Below, in pieces: positions 62,261 to 64,000 of a DNA stretch of 64,000 nt. The DNA comes from Streptomyces albicerus (GTDB lineage: Bacteria; Actinomycetota; Actinomycetes; Streptomycetales; Streptomycetaceae). The stretch spans positions 39,580-103,579 of the forward strand of contig NZ_VWMY01000043.1 of assembly GCF_008905045.1 (NCBI RefSeq), in the 5' to 3' direction. Each line of letters opens with the position of its first letter. Within the stretch, counting starts at the first letter, position 1. Position numbers and translations under genes: made by a program. The notes under the pieces were generated by a model. That model was not told the origin of the DNA, made no database searches, and was given only the letters and a program-made list of their open reading frames with translations.

Positions 62261-63946
62261 TTGAGTCATCCGCATCCTGAACTCGGCGCTCCGCCGGTGC
62301 TCCCGAAGGGCGGCCTCCGGGTCACCCCGCTCGGCGGCCTCGGCGAAATCGGCCGAAACATGACGGTCTTCGAGTACGGCGGCCGTCTCCTGATCGTCGA
62401 CTGCGGGGTGCTCTTCCCCGAGGAGGAGCAGCCCGGAATCGACCTGATCCTGCCGGACTTCAGCTCCATCAGGGACCGCCGCGACGACATCGAGGGCATC
62501 GTCCTCACGCACGGCCACGAGGACCACATCGGCGGTGTCCCCTATCTCCTGCGCGAGAAGCCGGACATCCCGCTCATCGGCTCCAAGCTGACCCTCGCCC
62601 TCATCGAGGCGAAGCTCCAGGAGCACCGCATCCGCCCGTACACGCTCGAAGTCGCGGAGGGCCACCGCGAACGCATCGGCCCCTTCGACTGCGAGTTCGT
62701 CGCGGTCAACCACTCCATCCCGGACGCCCTCGCGGTCGCCATCCGCACCCCTGCGGGCATGGCGGTCCACACCGGCGACTTCAAGATGGACCAGCTCCCG
62801 CTGGACGGCCGCCTCACGGACCTGCACGCGTTCGCGCGCCTGAGCGAGGAAGGCATCGACCTTCTCCTCTCGGACTCGACGAACGCCGAGGTCCCGGGCT
62901 TCGTCCCGCCCGAGCGCGACATCTCGAACGTACTGCGCCAGGTCTTCGGCGGCGCCCGCAAGCGGATCATCGTGGCGAGCTTCGCCAGCCACGTGCACCG
63001 CATCCAGCAGATCCTCGACGCCGCCCACGAATACGGCCGCAGGGTCGCCTTCGTCGGCCGCTCGATGGTCCGCAACATGGGCATCGCACGGGACCTCGGC
63101 TACCTGAAGGTCCCGCCGGGCCTGGTGGTGGACGTCAAGACGCTCGACGACCTCCCGGACCAGGAGATCGTGCTCGTCTGCACGGGCTCGCAGGGCGAGC
63201 CGATGGCGGCCCTGTCGAGGATGGCCAATCGCGATCACCAGATCCGGATCGTCCAGGGCGACACCGTGATCCTGGCGTCGTCGCTCATCCCCGGCAACGA
63301 GAACGCGGTCTACCGCGTCATCAACGGCCTGACCCGCTGGGGTGCCCACGTCGTCCACAAGGGCAATGCCAAGGTGCACGTCTCGGGCCACGCCTCGGCC
63401 GGCGAGCTCCTGTACTTCTACAACATCTGCAAGCCGCGCAACCTGATGCCGGTCCATGGCGAATGGCGCCACCTGCGCGCCAACGCCGAGCTGGGCGCGT
63501 TGACGGGCGTCCCGCACGACCGGATCGTCATCGCGGAGGACGGCGTCGTCGTCGACCTCATCGAGGGCAAGGCCAAGATCTCGGGCAAGGTCCAGGCCGG
63601 ATATGTGTACGTCGATGGCCTCTCGGTCGGCGACGTCGGCGAAGTCGCGCTCAAGGACCGCAGGATCCTCGGCGACGAGGGCATCATCTCGGTCTTCGTG
63701 GTGATGGACTCCAGCACGGGCAAGATCACCGGTGGTCCGCACATCCAGGCCCGCGGCTCGGGCATCGACGACTCCGCGTTCAGCGACGTCCTCCCGAGGG
63801 TCACCGAGGTCCTGGAGCGGTCGGCCCAGGACGGCGTCGTCGAACCTCACCAGATGCAGCAGCTCATCCGCCGCACGCTGGGCAAATGGGTCTCTGACAC
63901 CTACCGCCGCCGGCCGATGATCCTGCCGGTCGTGGTCGAGGTCTGA
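62261..63946 (+). CDS. rnj: Ribonuclease J
   Basis: 561 aa from TTG 62261 (MSHPHPELG), chosen because GAGGAGAG lies 5 bases upstream; no ATG is well placed. The metallo-beta-lactamase core has the LTHGHEDHIGG zinc motif and VHTGDFKMDQ, the beta-CASP domain has ASFASHVHRIQQI and VHVSGHASAGEL, and the C-terminal domain begins near KPRNLMPVHGEWRH. It has 5'-exonuclease and endonuclease activity and, with PNPase, is a main RNA decay enzyme. Order thyX-dapA-rnj is conserved in actinobacteria. Confidence 0.95.
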   Translation: MSHPHPELGAPPVLPKGGLRVTPLGGLGEIGRNMTVFEYGGRLLIVDCGVLFPEEEQPGIDLILPDFSSIRDRRDDIEGIVLTHGHEDHIGGVPYLLREKPDIPLIGSKLTLALIEAKLQEHRIRPYTLEVAEGHRERIGPFDCEFVAVNHSIPDALAVAIRTPAGMAVHTGDFKMDQLPLDGRLTDLHAFARLSEEGIDLLLSDSTNAEVPGFVPPERDISNVLRQVFGGARKRIIVASFASHVHRIQQILDAAHEYGRRVAFVGRSMVRNMGIARDLGYLKVPPGLVVDVKTLDDLPDQEIVLVCTGSQGEPMAALSRMANRDHQIRIVQGDTVILASSLIPGNENAVYRVINGLTRWGAHVVHKGNAKVHVSGHASAGELLYFYNICKPRNLMPVHGEWRHLRANAELGALTGVPHDRIVIAEDGVVVDLIEGKAKISGKVQAGYVYVDGLSVGDVGEVALKDRRILGDEGIISVFVVMDSSTGKITGGPHIQARGSGIDDSAFSDVLPRVTEVLERSAQDGVVEPHQMQQLIRRTLGKWVSDTYRRRPMILPVVVEV

Positions 63947-63974
63947 CCACCTCGTACACGTCAACCAGGAGCGG

Positions 63975-64000
63975 GGCGCCTCGATTTGCATCGAGGCGCC
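63975..64000 (+). terminator. Terminator hairpin after the RNase J gene
   Basis: GGCGCCTCGAT-TTGC-ATCGAGGCGCC is a perfect 11-base stem with a 4-base loop, 28 bases after the stop. The window ends at its last base, so a U tract, if any, cannot be seen. Confidence 0.75.

Overview
The window is high-GC DNA from a Streptomyces-type actinomycete. Evidence: very high third-position GC, many GTG and a few TTG starts, Gly/Pro/Gln-rich translation and EspI-like proteins, DUF397, ThyX and RNase J genes, and short intergenic repeats of a kind common in Streptomyces. I see no tRNA, rRNA, insertion sequence, phage or CRISPR array. The assignment rests on gene order and protein character; no search was run.

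Layout. (1) 1-14126 is an accessory carbohydrate region: a 5'-truncated GH42 beta-galactosidase, a divergent GH95 alpha-fucosidase-like enzyme, two secreted GH12 endoglucanases, a GH31 alpha-xylosidase and a LacI repressor with two palindromic operators. Together these activities match the sugars of (fucogalacto)xyloglucan. A NitT/TauT-type ABC importer, an F420-type oxidoreductase and a PQQ-propeller protein are interleaved. (2) 14251-19585: an acyl-CoA dehydrogenase, then an unknown 163-aa protein next to a SecA paralogue that lacks the zinc-binding tail. (3) 19713-36676: a conserved housekeeping run. It holds dxr, a site-2 protease and ispG (isoprenoid precursors), two acetyltransferases, proS, a degenerate APH(6)-like protein, a ferritin-like protein, a lipoprotein, then rimP-nusA-ylxR-infB-DUF503-rbfA-truB. 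(4) 37010-41983: a 1291-aa protein built from a heptad minisatellite, a trypsin-like domain without its serine, a STAND-like NTPase with an altered P-loop and a helical-repeat C-terminus, followed by ribF. (5) 42087-48050: a five-gene oligopeptide ABC importer. (6) 48430-53328: a 1397-aa EspI/MinD-like ATPase and a DUF397 gene. (7) 53615-64000: rpsO-pnp-M16 protease, dapB, a membrane/TPR protein, a PH-domain protein, a small membrane protein, thyX, dapA and the RNase J gene.

Best candidates for something new: the heptad/pseudo-trypsin/STAND-like protein (37010-40885); the SecA paralogue with its coupled 163-aa partner (16299-19585); the chain of three overlapping minimal upstream ORFs before infB (31421-31463); the structured leaders of pnp and of the RNase J gene; and the kinase-remnant propeller protein (12128-13189). 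Several strong hairpins in intergenic regions, including a UUCG-capped one after infB, are listed as terminators.
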